DNA from: Nocardiopsis kunsanensis DSM 44524
Lineage (GTDB): Bacteria > Actinomycetota > Actinomycetes > Streptosporangiales > Streptosporangiaceae
Direction of reading: 5' to 3'
Assembly: GCF_000340965.1 (NCBI RefSeq)
Contig: NZ_ANAY01000011.1
Coordinates: 186,001 to 250,000, forward strand
DNA length: 64,000 bases
The notes beneath the pieces were generated by a model. It did not search any database. It had not been told where the DNA came from and saw only the letters and a program-made list of their open reading frames with translations. Shown here one piece after another: positions 51,445 to 60,948 of the stretch (position 1 is its first letter; each line of letters begins with the position of its first letter). The position numbers and the translations under genes are program-made.

Positions 51445-53631
51445 GTGTCGTATACGCCCCCCGGTACGAGGACCTTCATGGAAGACCAGGCGATGCTGAC
51501 CCGAGACCTCGTGTTGCGGGTCTGCGCCGGACCGAGCGAGCTCGACCCCGCATGGATCCGTTCCGACGGGAAGGTCACGACACCCTTCCTCGTGCCCCGC
51601 GACCGCAACCTCGTGCAGGCGATCATCGACGCCGGGCGCGCAACGGGCGTGGACCGACTCCTGGTCTGTCGCACCCGGCCGCAGCACTCCTACGAACCGG
51701 TCACCCAGATCCCCCTGGACACCGATGTCCTCATCGACCTCGTCCGGGGATGGGGACGTGAGCCGACCGATTTCCTCGTGTGTGTGGAGGACTTCTCCGC
51801 CGCCGTCCTGGTCACCTCCACCGAACTGACCGTCGCCGCCGGCCCGGCCGACTTCGTGCGCGAACTGGTCGGCGCCGACATCCCCCAGGCCCGGCGCAGG
51901 TTCGGCAACCGGGCCCGTGCCGAGGGCGGCCCCGAGCTCCAGCGCGCCGCGCAGACCTACCGGTGCCTGCCTGCGAACGCCAAGCACGCCCGTTCCCGGG
52001 GGCCCGGGCCCGACCCGGCCGAACGCATCGCCCGCGGTGTCAGCGGTTTCAGGGAGAACGCACCCGGGGCCGTACGCGCCGCACGTGCCCTGCGCGGTGC
52101 GTGGAGCTGGCTCATGATCGCCGCGCTCCTGGCGGTGCCGTGGTTCCTGCCTGAGCTGGGTGTGGCCCTGCCGGTGCTGTTGACCACCTACCTGCTGCTG
52201 TTCCAGATCTCCTGGGCCGCGCGCTCGCGCACCGTCGCGTTCGCGACCCTGTTGCGCTTCACCGCCGTCGGGTTCGTTCTCGTGTGGCCCCTGGCCCTGG
52301 TCGAGGGGACGCTCGCCGGGGTGCTCGGTCTTGACCCCTCCGGTGTGTACGCCCACACCTACATCGCCGTCACCGTGGAGGAACTGGGCAAACTCGCCCC
52401 GCTCCTGCTCGTTCCCGTGTTCGCGCACCGGAGGACCCGCCGGCTGGCCGCCGTGGACCACCTGTTGCTCGCCGCCGCCACCGGGGCCGGGTTCCAGCTG
52501 GCCGAACGCCTCTTCGTCCGGATCCCTCCCGGCGCCGACGGGCCCATGGCCACGGGCGGGATCCTGCTGCCCGGCAGCGGGCTCGTGGCCGGGGCGGGGG
52601 AGGACCTCACCGTGTTCGCCGGCCACGCCGTCACCAGCGGACTCCTCGGCGGTGCGCTCGGGCTCGCGATCGTCGGACGCCGGGGATGGCTGTGGACACT
52701 GCCGGTGCTCGCGGCCGCCGTCGCCCACCTCGACCACCTGGCGTTCAACGCACAGGTGTCCGGCGCCGCGCTGCACCCGGCGACCGAGGTCGTGCACACC
52801 CTTCTGGGCGGGGGCTCCCTCACGGTCGGGTTCCTGTTCCTGCTGCTCGTGTGCGCTGTGGCCACGGATTACCGGCTCATCGCGACCGCCGCGGAGTCCA
52901 CCCCGCCGCTGCCCGGGCAGCCGCCCATGGCGCCGTTGCGCCGCTGGACGCGCGGTCGTTCGGTGGCGTGGCGTGTGCGGGTACCGGCCGACATCGCTCC
53001 CACGTTCCGGCGCATGGCCCTGTGGTGGGTGGAGCTGCCCACGGTGCTCGCCACGACCGTGTCGATCATCGTGCACGAGCTCACCGTCGCTCTGATCGCT
53101 CTGCGCCGCGGCCCTGCCGTGTACTGCGACACGTTGCGGTTCCTGCGGTGGCGGCGCGCCAACGCGATGGGGGAGGCCCGTTCGCGCGGGCGCGAGTGGC
53201 GCCACTACCCGTCCGAGGACGAACTGACCCGCGGGGCACGCGACCTCGCCCGCCGGATCGGCCTGGCCGCCACAGGGGGGATCACCGGTGGGACGGCCCT
53301 CGCACTCGTGTTCCCTCTCGTTGACGCTCCGCCCCGGAGCGGCGGGGCCTACGCCCTCGGCGCGCTCACGCATCTGCAGCAGTGGCTGGCCGGTCTGGGC
53401 GCCGCGGACCAGGTGTGGGTGGCAACCGCTCTGGTCGCCGTGCTGAGCCTGCTCACCGTTGGGAACGGGGTCCCGCACGCGCACCCCAGGGCCGGTTCGT
53501 TCCTGCGTACCCCCACCGCGAACTCGGGTGCGGTGTTGGGGATGTTGGCCCCCGGACAGGTGGGGTACGCCGTCCCGAGCCTTGTCGGCCTGGTGCTGCC
53601 GCGCCGGATCGAGGGTCTCTTGTACCGCTGA
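51445..53631 (+). CDS. PrsW-family intramembrane protease with N-terminal soluble domain
   Basis: 728 residues. Residues ~17-150 are a soluble alpha/beta domain (LTRDLVLRVCAGPSELDPAW) resembling type III secretion chaperone-like or SseB-like folds; this is uncertain. From ~215 a multi-helix PrsW region follows with EE(x)2K at 312-316 (Glu312, Glu313, Lys316), Glu355 (GFQLAERLF), His394 (FAGHAVTSG) and HLDHLAFN at 428-435, the residues of the glutamic membrane protease group. Further helices fill the C terminus. B. subtilis PrsW cleaves an anti-sigma factor; no sigma gene is adjacent. GTG 51445, with ATG 51478 as alternative. Confidence 0.82.
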   Translation: MSYTPPGTRTFMEDQAMLTRDLVLRVCAGPSELDPAWIRSDGKVTTPFLVPRDRNLVQAIIDAGRATGVDRLLVCRTRPQHSYEPVTQIPLDTDVLIDLVRGWGREPTDFLVCVEDFSAAVLVTSTELTVAAGPADFVRELVGADIPQARRRFGNRARAEGGPELQRAAQTYRCLPANAKHARSRGPGPDPAERIARGVSGFRENAPGAVRAARALRGAWSWLMIAALLAVPWFLPELGVALPVLLTTYLLLFQISWAARSRTVAFATLLRFTAVGFVLVWPLALVEGTLAGVLGLDPSGVYAHTYIAVTVEELGKLAPLLLVPVFAHRRTRRLAAVDHLLLAAATGAGFQLAERLFVRIPPGADGPMATGGILLPGSGLVAGAGEDLTVFAGHAVTSGLLGGALGLAIVGRRGWLWTLPVLAAAVAHLDHLAFNAQVSGAALHPATEVVHTLLGGGSLTVGFLFLLLVCAVATDYRLIATAAESTPPLPGQPPMAPLRRWTRGRSVAWRVRVPADIAPTFRRMALWWVELPTVLATTVSIIVHELTVALIALRRGPAVYCDTLRFLRWRRANAMGEARSRGREWRHYPSEDELTRGARDLARRIGLAATGGITGGTALALVFPLVDAPPRSGGAYALGALTHLQQWLAGLGAADQVWVATALVAVLSLLTVGNGVPHAHPRAGSFLRTPTANSGAVLGMLAPGQVGYAVPSLVGLVLPRRIEGLLYR

Positions 53632-54056
53632 AGGCCCGTTCCCGCGTCAGTCATCGCCATGACCGCGCCAGATCGAACGCTGAGAGCTCCGTGGCGCTTC
53701 GTGGGGGCTTGGTAGCGGATGGGTGGTTTCGAGTCGTTTGGGGTGCATGTGACCGGAGTGGTGGCGTCTACGACCGTGTGTAGAAATGATGGATGTGATC
53801 GAAATCTCATATGTCGCGAAGGGGCGTACTTGTGTGTGGATTTTGCGCTCCTCAGGTAGCGCTTCCCGGGGCGCTCGTCCGCGCACGCGAATCTTCCTGT
53901 GCAAGCGCTTTCACCAGCACTGGTACCGCTCCCGGCGCATGTGGTCCCGGATGGCTCCGACGCCGCTCCGGGCGACATGGTTCTGCACTGCTGGTTGGGA
54001 AAATTTGTGAACATTTAACAGAAGTTGTCGCCGCTTGGCACTAGACCCGTGTCGAA
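53632..54056 (+). other. Intergenic region upstream of the methyltransferase gene
   Basis: 425 bases with no credible gene and clearly lower GC than its surroundings (ATGATGGATGTGATCG and AAATTTGTGAACATTTAAC). It contains a LacI-type operator at 53900-53913. I find no clear -35/-10 pair. Confidence 0.5.
53900..53913 (+). promoter_or_regulatory. LacI/GalR-type operator
   Basis: TGCAAGCGCTTTCA matches the LacI-family consensus TGNAANCGNTTNCA at every defined base. It stands about 145 bases before the methyltransferase gene. The cognate regulator is not in this window. Confidence 0.55.
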
Positions 54057-54968
54057 ATGTCCCCTTCAATGGATCAGGACCTAACAGCGATCATAAGGAG
54101 AGGGACCATTAACCGTCCGGTTCAAGACCCCGAGTATTCGACCGCCGTCCAGACCGCACGGGACTACTACAACAGCACCGATGCTGACACCTTCTACTTC
54201 ACGATCTGGGGAGGGACCGACATCCACGTCGGGCTCTACCGTGGAGTGGAGGGGCTGACCGACACCGACGACATTCCCGAGGCCAGCGCGCGGACCGTCG
54301 AGCGTATGGCCAACTACATCGGCCCGGACAGCTCCACCAGGATCCTGGACGTGGGTGCCGGCTACGGTGGCTCGGCCCGTCACCTCGCCGAGAAGTACGG
54401 CTGCAAGGTGACCTGCCTCAACCTCAGCGAGGTCGAGAACGAGCGCAACCGCGAGGCCAACCGCAAGGCAGGGCTCGACCACCTCATCGACGTGGTCGAC
54501 GGCGCCTTCGAGGACATCCCGTACAAGGACGACAGCTTCGACGTCGTCTGGTCCCAGGACGCCTTCTCCCACAGTGCAGCCCGGGACCGCGTGGTCTCCG
54601 AGGTCGCACGGGTGCTGGTGCCCGGAGGCCGCTTCATCTTCACCGACCTCATGGCCCACGACGACACCCCCGTGGAGACGCTCGGCCCCATCCTGGAGCG
54701 GCTCCACCTGACGTCCATGGGCACCCTCGGCTTCTACCGGAAGTCCACCGCTGCCGCGGGCTTCAAGGACCTGGGCTTCGATGACCTGAGCGCCCAGCTG
54801 CCCCTCCACTACCGGCGCGTTCTGGAGGAGACCGAGCGCCGTGACAGCGAGCTCTCCGGCAACATCAGCGCCGAGTACCTGAAGAAGATGAAGGCCGGTC
54901 TGCGCGAGTGGGTGGCTCGCGGCGATGCCGGTGACCTCGCGTGGGGGATCCACCGCTACCAGCTCTGA
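54057..54968 (+). CDS. Sarcosine/dimethylglycine N-methyltransferase
   Basis: 303 residues as called. The AdoMet motif ILDVGAGYGGSARHL is at about 96-110. ARDYYNS-DAD, WGGTDIHVGLY, CLNLSEVENERNRE and WSQDAFSHS closely follow the dimethylglycine-methylating half of the betaine-forming enzyme of Actinopolyspora halophila. It would make glycine betaine, a compatible solute. The glycine/sarcosine methylating partner is not adjacent. The start is uncertain: ATG 54057 and 54069 lack a ribosome binding site, while AAGGAG at 54095-54100 precedes an ATT codon at 54108. Confidence 0.88.
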   Translation: MSPSMDQDLTAIIRRGTINRPVQDPEYSTAVQTARDYYNSTDADTFYFTIWGGTDIHVGLYRGVEGLTDTDDIPEASARTVERMANYIGPDSSTRILDVGAGYGGSARHLAEKYGCKVTCLNLSEVENERNREANRKAGLDHLIDVVDGAFEDIPYKDDSFDVVWSQDAFSHSAARDRVVSEVARVLVPGGRFIFTDLMAHDDTPVETLGPILERLHLTSMGTLGFYRKSTAAAGFKDLGFDDLSAQLPLHYRRVLEETERRDSELSGNISAEYLKKMKAGLREWVARGDAGDLAWGIHRYQL

Positions 54969-55076
54969 TCCCCCGCCTCTTCCCCCGTGTTCCGTGGGAG
55001 CCCGGCCTCGCGCTGCGGCTTTCACGGCCCCCGGAAAACAAAGAGCAAATTCTCTTATTGTCGACAAGGTGCACCG

Positions 55077-55100
55077 TTTAGGCCCTTAGAAGGGCGCTAA
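55077..55100 (+). terminator. Hairpin downstream of the methyltransferase gene
   Basis: TTTAGC-CCTT-AG-AAGG-GC-GCTAAA forms a stem with a small bulge. Just upstream are AAGAG/CTCTT (55041-55056) and a perfect palindrome TTGTCGACAA (55058-55067). Confidence 0.45.
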
Positions 55101-55199
55101 AGAGGTGGCCGAAATTAACGCTGCTGTGACCCGCAGTGGTGAATTCGGCTCCCTCTCGGTTTTCGGTGACCTGCCCGGCGCGCATTGCGCGCAGGAGAA

Positions 55200-55226
55200 C
55201 GCCCGCACGCCAAAGGCGTGCGGGCG
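55200..55226 (-). terminator. Terminator of the molybdenum reductase gene
   Basis: CGCCCGCACGCC and GGCGTGCGGGCG form a perfect 12-bp stem with a three-base loop, 12 bases after the stop of the - strand gene and followed on that strand by TTCTCC. Confidence 0.8.
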
Positions 55227-55238
55227 TCGCGGGGAAAT

Positions 55239-57578
55239 TCACCCCACGGGAGTCACACCCACGGGCGGATCGAACGCCCGCACCGGAGGCAACCGGTCCT
55301 CGGGACCGGCGAAGCGCTCCAGACGCACCCGCAGCAACTGCCCCGTACAGCCCTGGCTCAACGCCGAGGTCCCCACGTCCGCCGTGAGCGCGTTCGGGTT
55401 CCCGTGCACACAATCGGCCTCCGTCGAGGACGGGTCGTACCAGGCGCCGGTCGACAGCTGCACGACCCCCTCACTGACCGCATCGCTCACCACGACCCCG
55501 GCCAGGCACGAACCCTGCGCGCTGCTGAGCCGCACGACGTCGCCGTCCGCGACACCGTACGCCGCAGCGTCGGCGGGGCCCAGGCGCAGCGGTGCACGGC
55601 CCCGGACCTTCTGCGACATGCTGTGTGCGCCCATGTCCTGCTGTCCGTGCAACCGCCCGCTCGGTTGGTTGGCCACCAGGACCAGCGGGTACTCGCCCTC
55701 CCGGTCGGCCACGGCCGGCCCGGCCAACCACACGGGGTGGCCCGGGCAGTCCTCCAACCCGAAGGAGTCGATGGTCGAGGAGAACAGCTCGATACGCCCA
55801 CTCGGCGTCTGCAGCGCGTTTCCTTCCGGATCCGCGCGGAACTCGGCCAACAGAGCCTCGTCGTCCACACGGCCGGGCATCTCCACTCCACCCTCGGCCC
55901 GGAACGTGTCGAAGGGGACCACCTCGAAGCCGTTGCGGGCCATCGTCGCCCGCCACTGCTCGTAGATGTGGCGCATCCACTCGCCGCTCGTACGGCCCTC
56001 GGTGAACCGTTCCCCGGCCCCCAGGCGCTCGGCCAGAGCGGCGAAGGTGTCGTACTCGTCGCGGGCCTGCCCGTGCGGTTCCACGGCCCTGGCCATCACC
56101 CGCACACTCAGGTCCCCCTGGCTCGTGGCGATGTCGTCGCGTTCCAAGGACGAGGTCGCCGGAAGGACGATGTCGGCGTGGCGGGCCGAAGCGGTCCAGT
56201 GGGTCTCGTTGACCACGATCGTGTCCGCACGTCCGAAAGCACGTGTGAGCCGCTTGAGGTCCTGGTGGTGGTGGAAGGGGTTGCCACCCGCCCAGTACAC
56301 CAGACGCAGATCCGGGTACCGGCGCTCCTGGCCGTCGTACTCGTAGAGCCCGCCCGGGTTCAGCAGTGCGTCCGAGATGCCGGTCACCGGGATGAACTCC
56401 GACACCGGGTTCTCCCCCTGCGGCATCCGGGGGAGCCCGAGCGGTGTCGACCCGCCCCCGTAGGTACCGACGGAGCCGTACCCGCAAGCGAACCCGGCTC
56501 CAGGAAGCCCGATCTGCCCCAGGCATGACGCCAGCGCGACCCCGGCCCACAGTGGCTGCTCCCCGTACCGGGCCCGCTGGACCGACCAGCCGACGTTCAC
56601 CAGGGTGCGTTTCTCGGCCATCTGCCGCGCCAGCGAGCGCAGTTCGTCCGCGGGTACCCCGCTCACACGCTCGGCCCACTCAGGGGTACGGGCCAGGCCG
56701 GGCCCGTACCCGCGCTCGTCACGGTCGCCCAGCACGTAGGACCGCACCACGTCGGCGCCCTCGGTGTAACGGTCCAGGAAGCCGGTGTCGGCCAGGCCCT
56801 CGGTGAACAGCACGTACATCAGGGCGAGCATGACCGCGGCGTCCGTGCCCGGGCGTACCGGTACCCACTCGGCCTTGACGTGCTCGGGGATGTCGTCGCG
56901 CAGAGGGGACAACGACACGTACTGCACACCCGCGTCGGAGGCCTCCCGCATCGCCGGACCCGCGGTCTGGGCGGCGCGGCCGCCCGAGGCGTTCCACGTG
57001 TTCGACAGCCGTAGGCCCCCGAAGGTGACCAGAAGCTCGGTGTGCTCCTGGATCTGCTTCCACGTCGGCGCCCGGTGCAACAGGCGGGGGACCGACGGAG
57101 CGCCCAGGATCCGGGGGAAGAGGGTCTCGATCGCGCCATGGCTGTAGGTCGTGCGCGAGCGGGTGTACCCGCCGATGGAGTTGAGAAAGCGGTGTACCAG
57201 GGTCTGCGCGTGGTGCACCCGGCCCGCACTGCCCCAGCCGTAGGAACCGCCGTAGATCGCCTGGTTCCCGTGCTCGGTACGCACCCGGTCGAGCTCCTGC
57301 GCGAGCAGGTCCAGGGCCTTCTCCCACTCGACCTCGACGTACTCGTCCTCTGGGTCGCCCCGGCGCGGATCGGGCCCGGGGCCGTGGTCCAGCCAGCGCC
57401 GGCGCACGGTCGGGCGCGCGACCCGTGTCTTGTGGTGCTGCGCTGCGGGAACGTTGTTCATGATGGGGGCGGGCGCCGGGTCGTCCGGGTTCGGGCGCAC
57501 ATCCACCACCCGTCCCTCGTCCACGACCACCTGGTAATGACCCCAGTGCGCGCTCGTCGGGTGTGCTCTCGCACCCAT
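55239..57578 (-). CDS. Molybdenum S-/N-oxide reductase, biotin sulfoxide reductase-like
   Basis: 779-residue molybdopterin oxidoreductase of the DMSO-reductase family. There is no N-terminal iron-sulfur motif and no Tat signal, so it is cytoplasmic. The Mo ligand is serine, Ser117, in GSYGWGSAGRVHHAQ, the pattern of BisC/TorA/DorA. HADIVLPATSSLERDD and the C-terminal cofactor-binding domain (GRLHGQQDMGAHS) are intact. Likely substrates are biotin or methionine sulfoxide or trimethylamine N-oxide. ATG 57578 with AGGGAGG upstream. No cytochrome partner gene is adjacent. Confidence 0.88.
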   Translation of the reverse strand: MGARAHPTSAHWGHYQVVVDEGRVVDVRPNPDDPAPAPIMNNVPAAQHHKTRVARPTVRRRWLDHGPGPDPRRGDPEDEYVEVEWEKALDLLAQELDRVRTEHGNQAIYGGSYGWGSAGRVHHAQTLVHRFLNSIGGYTRSRTTYSHGAIETLFPRILGAPSVPRLLHRAPTWKQIQEHTELLVTFGGLRLSNTWNASGGRAAQTAGPAMREASDAGVQYVSLSPLRDDIPEHVKAEWVPVRPGTDAAVMLALMYVLFTEGLADTGFLDRYTEGADVVRSYVLGDRDERGYGPGLARTPEWAERVSGVPADELRSLARQMAEKRTLVNVGWSVQRARYGEQPLWAGVALASCLGQIGLPGAGFACGYGSVGTYGGGSTPLGLPRMPQGENPVSEFIPVTGISDALLNPGGLYEYDGQERRYPDLRLVYWAGGNPFHHHQDLKRLTRAFGRADTIVVNETHWTASARHADIVLPATSSLERDDIATSQGDLSVRVMARAVEPHGQARDEYDTFAALAERLGAGERFTEGRTSGEWMRHIYEQWRATMARNGFEVVPFDTFRAEGGVEMPGRVDDEALLAEFRADPEGNALQTPSGRIELFSSTIDSFGLEDCPGHPVWLAGPAVADREGEYPLVLVANQPSGRLHGQQDMGAHSMSQKVRGRAPLRLGPADAAAYGVADGDVVRLSSAQGSCLAGVVVSDAVSEGVVQLSTGAWYDPSSTEADCVHGNPNALTADVGTSALSQGCTGQLLRVRLERFAGPEDRLPPVRAFDPPVGVTPVG

Positions 57579-57717
57579 CCCGATTCCTCCCTCGAATCCT
57601 CACATTTTGCCCATACGGGACCGGAACTCACTCTACGCATCGGACGCTGCGACGATGGGAAGCGCGTCCTGGGAAGGGACGAAGACGGAACTCGCTGTAA
57701 CGGAGTGGTGGCGGAAC

Positions 57718-58668
57718 ATGGCTGAACTCAGGTCGCGCAGGTCGGTCCTCGCAGTCCCCGGGTCCAACCCCCGGTTCGTCGAGAAGGCGCGGGGGCTCGA
57801 CGTGGACGCGTTCTTCCTCGACCTGGAGGACGCCGTCGCGCCCCTGGCCAAGGCCGACGCCCGCGAGACCGTCGTCGAGGCGCTCAACGAGGGCGGCTGG
57901 GGCGGGAAGATCCGTTCCGTACGTGTCAACGACATCGCCTCCGAGTGGTGCTACCGCGACGTCATCACCGTTGTGGAGGGAGCCGGGGACCAGCTCGACA
58001 CCCTCGTGCTGCCCAAGGTCACCGCCGCCCGGGACGTGCACTGGCTCGACACCCTCCTCACCCAGATCGAGCGCGCCCGCGGCCTGCCGGTGGGGCGCAT
58101 CGGCATCGAGGCACAGATCGAGGACGCTCGCGGACTCGTCGACGTCGACGCGATCGCCGGTGCCTCCCCGCGCGTGGAGACCCTGGTGTACGGGCCCGCC
58201 GACTTCATGGCCTCCCTCAACATGAGGTCCCTGGTCGTGGGGGAACAGCCGCCCGGTTACGACGTCGGCGACGCCTACCACTACATCCTCATGCGCATCC
58301 TCATGGCCGCCCGTGCACACGGTGTGCAAGCGGTCGACGGCCCGTACCTGCAGATCAAGGACGTGGACGCGTTCCGCCGGTCGGCCGGACGCACCGCAGC
58401 CCTGGGCTTCGACGGCAAATGGGTGCTGCACCCCTTGCAGGTCGAGGCCGCCAACGAGGTGTACGCGCCCGGCCAGGAGGACTACGACCACGCCGAGCTG
58501 ATCCTGGACGCCTACGAGCACGCGACGACCGTGGACCGGCGCGGGGCGGTGATGCTCGGTGACGAGATGCTGGACGAGGCATCCCGGAAGATGGCGCTGG
58601 TCGTGGCCGGCAAGGGACGCGCCGCCGGAATGGTGCGCACCAAGGGGTTCACACCTCCCGAGAACTGA
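57718..58668 (+). CDS. HpcH/HpaI (CitE-like) CoA-ester lyase
   Basis: 316 residues from ATG 57718 ([20 protein letters not shown]). TIM-barrel enzyme of the malyl-CoA lyase/CitE group: FFLDLEDAV, metal ligands in EAQIEDARG and YGPADFMAS, and [13 protein letters not shown] near the C terminus. It would cleave or form a beta-hydroxyacyl-CoA such as malyl-CoA or methylmalyl-CoA; actual substrate unknown. Divergent from the molybdenum reductase. The upstream frame to 57607 lacks homology. Confidence 0.88.
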   Translation: MAELRSRRSVLAVPGSNPRFVEKARGLDVDAFFLDLEDAVAPLAKADARETVVEALNEGGWGGKIRSVRVNDIASEWCYRDVITVVEGAGDQLDTLVLPKVTAARDVHWLDTLLTQIERARGLPVGRIGIEAQIEDARGLVDVDAIAGASPRVETLVYGPADFMASLNMRSLVVGEQPPGYDVGDAYHYILMRILMAARAHGVQAVDGPYLQIKDVDAFRRSAGRTAALGFDGKWVLHPLQVEAANEVYAPGQEDYDHAELILDAYEHATTVDRRGAVMLGDEMLDEASRKMALVVAGKGRAAGMVRTKGFTPPEN

Positions 58669-58720
58669 CTCCGTCCCTGCGCAGCACCGCTTCCGGCCTC
58701 CACCGGGCCCTCGGCGCGCT

Positions 58721-58739
58721 CTTACCGGCCTCTCACCCG
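58721..58739 (+). promoter_or_regulatory. Tandem direct-repeat operator upstream of the response regulator
   Basis: CTTACCGG-CCT-CTCACCCG: two 8-base half-sites in the same direction, three bases apart, ending 19 bases before the ATG. The same arrangement stands upstream of the HtrA-like gene. Mycobacterial MprA boxes are described as 19-bp elements of two loosely conserved 8-bp direct repeats, which this matches in form. Confidence 0.6.
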
Positions 58740-58758
58740 GATACGGCAGCATGGCGCC

Positions 58759-59454
58759 ATGGAACCCACGTCCACCGTGCTCGTAGCCGACGACGACCGT
58801 GCCATCAGGGACTCCCTGGAGCGCGCGCTCCAACTGGAGGGCTATCGCGTACGGACGGCCGAGGACGGTGTGCGCGCACTCGCCGAGGTGCACGCCGAAC
58901 CCGTCGACCTGCTGATCCTCGACGTCATGATGCCCGGTGTGGACGGGCTCGGCGTGGCCAGGGTGCTGCGGGCCGAGAACGACCGCACCCCGATCCTCAT
59001 GCTCACCGCTCGGGTGGAGACCCCGGACCGTGTGGCGGGACTCGACGCGGGCGCCGACGACTACCTCGCCAAACCCTTCGAACTCGCGGAACTGCTCGCC
59101 CGGTTGCGGGCCCTGCTGCGGAGGGCCACCCCCGCGACCGAAGCGGGCGAGGACGGGCCGTTGGCCGTGCGCGGACTCCGTATCGACCCGCGGGCCCGCC
59201 GCGTCTGGCGCGACGACCGCGAGGTCGAGCTGTCCAAGACCGAGTTCGACCTCCTGGAACTGCTGGTGCGCAACGCCGGTATCGTCCTGGACCACACCAC
59301 CATCTACGACCGGATCTGGGGTTACGACTTCGGCCCCGAGTCGAAGAACCTCGCCGTCTACATCAGTTACCTGCGCCGCAAGCTGGAGGACGACGGGCCA
59401 CCGCTCATCCAGACCGTACGCGGTGTCGGGTACACGATCCGACCCGAGGGGTGA
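58759..59454 (+). CDS. mprA: MprA-like response regulator (OmpR family)
   Basis: 231 residues. Receiver domain with acidic pocket VADDDRA, phosphoacceptor Asp55 (LILDVMMPG), Thr83 and Lys105 (YLAKPFE). C-terminal winged helix with [20 protein letters not shown] and [10 protein letters not shown]. It is close to the mycobacterial MprA type and overlaps its kinase gene by four bases (GTGA). Autoregulation through the operator directly upstream is likely. Confidence 0.9.
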   Translation: MEPTSTVLVADDDRAIRDSLERALQLEGYRVRTAEDGVRALAEVHAEPVDLLILDVMMPGVDGLGVARVLRAENDRTPILMLTARVETPDRVAGLDAGADDYLAKPFELAELLARLRALLRRATPATEAGEDGPLAVRGLRIDPRARRVWRDDREVELSKTEFDLLELLVRNAGIVLDHTTIYDRIWGYDFGPESKNLAVYISYLRRKLEDDGPPLIQTVRGVGYTIRPEG

Positions 59455-60929
59455 GTCCCGTGACCGATCCGGACACCCGACGGACCGACCACCACCGGAC
59501 CGGTGTGCTGCTGCACCCGAGCAGTTGGCGCCTGGGAACCCGGTTCGCGGTCCTGTTCGCGCTGGTCGCCGCTGTCACCATCGCTCTGGTGGGATCGCTG
59601 GCCTACACCACGGCCGCGACTCTGATCCGTACCGACGTGCAGAACGAGTTCGAGAGGACCGTCGGCGAGGTCGCCGACGCGGTCGTGGACCGTTACGAGC
59701 GCGACGGAGGGCTGGGGCCTTCCGGTGCGCTCATCGTCCCCGGCGGCCACTCACAGGTGCAGTACCTGGGTCCCGACGGCAGTCGCACCGTCGCCGTGGC
59801 CGACAAGAACACGACGGAGATCCTCAAGTTCCCGCCCGAGCAACGGGACATGGAAGTCGCGGGTGCTCAGTCCCCCGGCGAGGTCGACATCCGTGAGGCG
59901 GAGGCGGACGAGAAGCGCCTGCGTGTGGCCACGGTCTCCCTCGGCGACGGCACCGGCGCCGTCCAACTCGTGCAGCGGATCTCGCCCACCGAGAGCATCA
60001 TCGACCGCCTGGCCACCCAGATCCTGTGGGTGGGGTTGTTCGTGGCGCTGTGCGCGGCCGCGGTGGGCTGGCTGGTCGGCCACCGGATGACGGACCGCCT
60101 CGTGCGGCTGACCGACGCCGCGGAGTACGTGAGCTCCACCGGGCGCCTGGACCCGGTCGCCCCCGACGGCAACGGCGGGGAGACCCGCAACGGTGTTGGA
60201 GGACACGACGAGGTCAGTCGGCTCGGGGACGCGTTCAACGCGATGCTCGCGCGCCTGACCCGGTCGAAGGAGGAGCAGCGCAGCCTCGTCCAGGACGCCG
60301 CACACGAACTCCGCACGCCTCTGACCAGCCTGCACACCAACGTGCAGGTGCTCGGCCACGCGGACCGCCTGACCCCGCCCGCACGCGACCGGCTCATCGA
60401 CGACCTCCAGGGGGAGACCCGAGAGCTGACCGGTCTCGTCAACGAGCTCGTCGGACTGGCGACCGGTGACCACGAGGACGAGGACATGGTCTCCGTCCAA
60501 CTCCGGCACGTGGCCGACCGTGTGGCCAAACGGACCCGTCGGCGTACCGGTCGGGACATCGTGGTCGATGCCGACGACAGCGTCGTGTGGGGCAGGCCCG
60601 GATCGCTGGAGCGCGCCCTGACCAACCCCGTGGAGAACTCCGCGAAGTTCGACCCCGACGGGGCACAACCCATCGAGATCTGGGTGCGCGACGGTGTCGT
60701 CGAGGTGCACGACCGGGGGCCCGGCGTGGACCCCGGGGAGCTCGACCGTGTCTTCGAGCGTTTCTACCGGGCCACGGAGGCCCGCGGGTTGCCCGGTTCC
60801 GGCCTGGGACTGTCCATGGTGAGCGAGATCGCCCGCGCGCACGGGGGCGGCGTGTTCGCACGGAACCGGGAGGGCGGCGGTTCGGTCATCGGTTTCTGGC
60901 TGCCGCTGTCCACCCCGCCCGAGCCCTGA
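59451..60929 (+). CDS. mprB: MprB-like sensor histidine kinase
   Basis: 492 residues. Membrane helices at about 31-53 and 188-211 bracket a ~130-residue extracytoplasmic sensor domain; HAMP follows ([10 protein letters not shown]). Phosphoacceptor His285 is in [13 protein letters not shown]. The N box reads [12 protein letters not shown], less regular than the usual NLLxNA; the D box [10 protein letters not shown] and G box [10 protein letters not shown] are normal. GTG 59451 overlaps the regulator stop; GTG 59460 is an alternative. Likely senses envelope stress. Confidence 0.9.
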   Translation: MSPVTDPDTRRTDHHRTGVLLHPSSWRLGTRFAVLFALVAAVTIALVGSLAYTTAATLIRTDVQNEFERTVGEVADAVVDRYERDGGLGPSGALIVPGGHSQVQYLGPDGSRTVAVADKNTTEILKFPPEQRDMEVAGAQSPGEVDIREAEADEKRLRVATVSLGDGTGAVQLVQRISPTESIIDRLATQILWVGLFVALCAAAVGWLVGHRMTDRLVRLTDAAEYVSSTGRLDPVAPDGNGGETRNGVGGHDEVSRLGDAFNAMLARLTRSKEEQRSLVQDAAHELRTPLTSLHTNVQVLGHADRLTPPARDRLIDDLQGETRELTGLVNELVGLATGDHEDEDMVSVQLRHVADRVAKRTRRRTGRDIVVDADDSVVWGRPGSLERALTNPVENSAKFDPDGAQPIEIWVRDGVVEVHDRGPGVDPGELDRVFERFYRATEARGLPGSGLGLSMVSEIARAHGGGVFARNREGGGSVIGFWLPLSTPPEP

Positions 60930-60948
60930 TCCGGACGACTGAGGAGAG

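Noticed and set aside
51193-53484. 763-codon - strand frame opposite the PrsW-type gene
   Set aside because: Gly/Gln/His/Arg-rich shadow; the + strand frame has membrane helices and family motifs.
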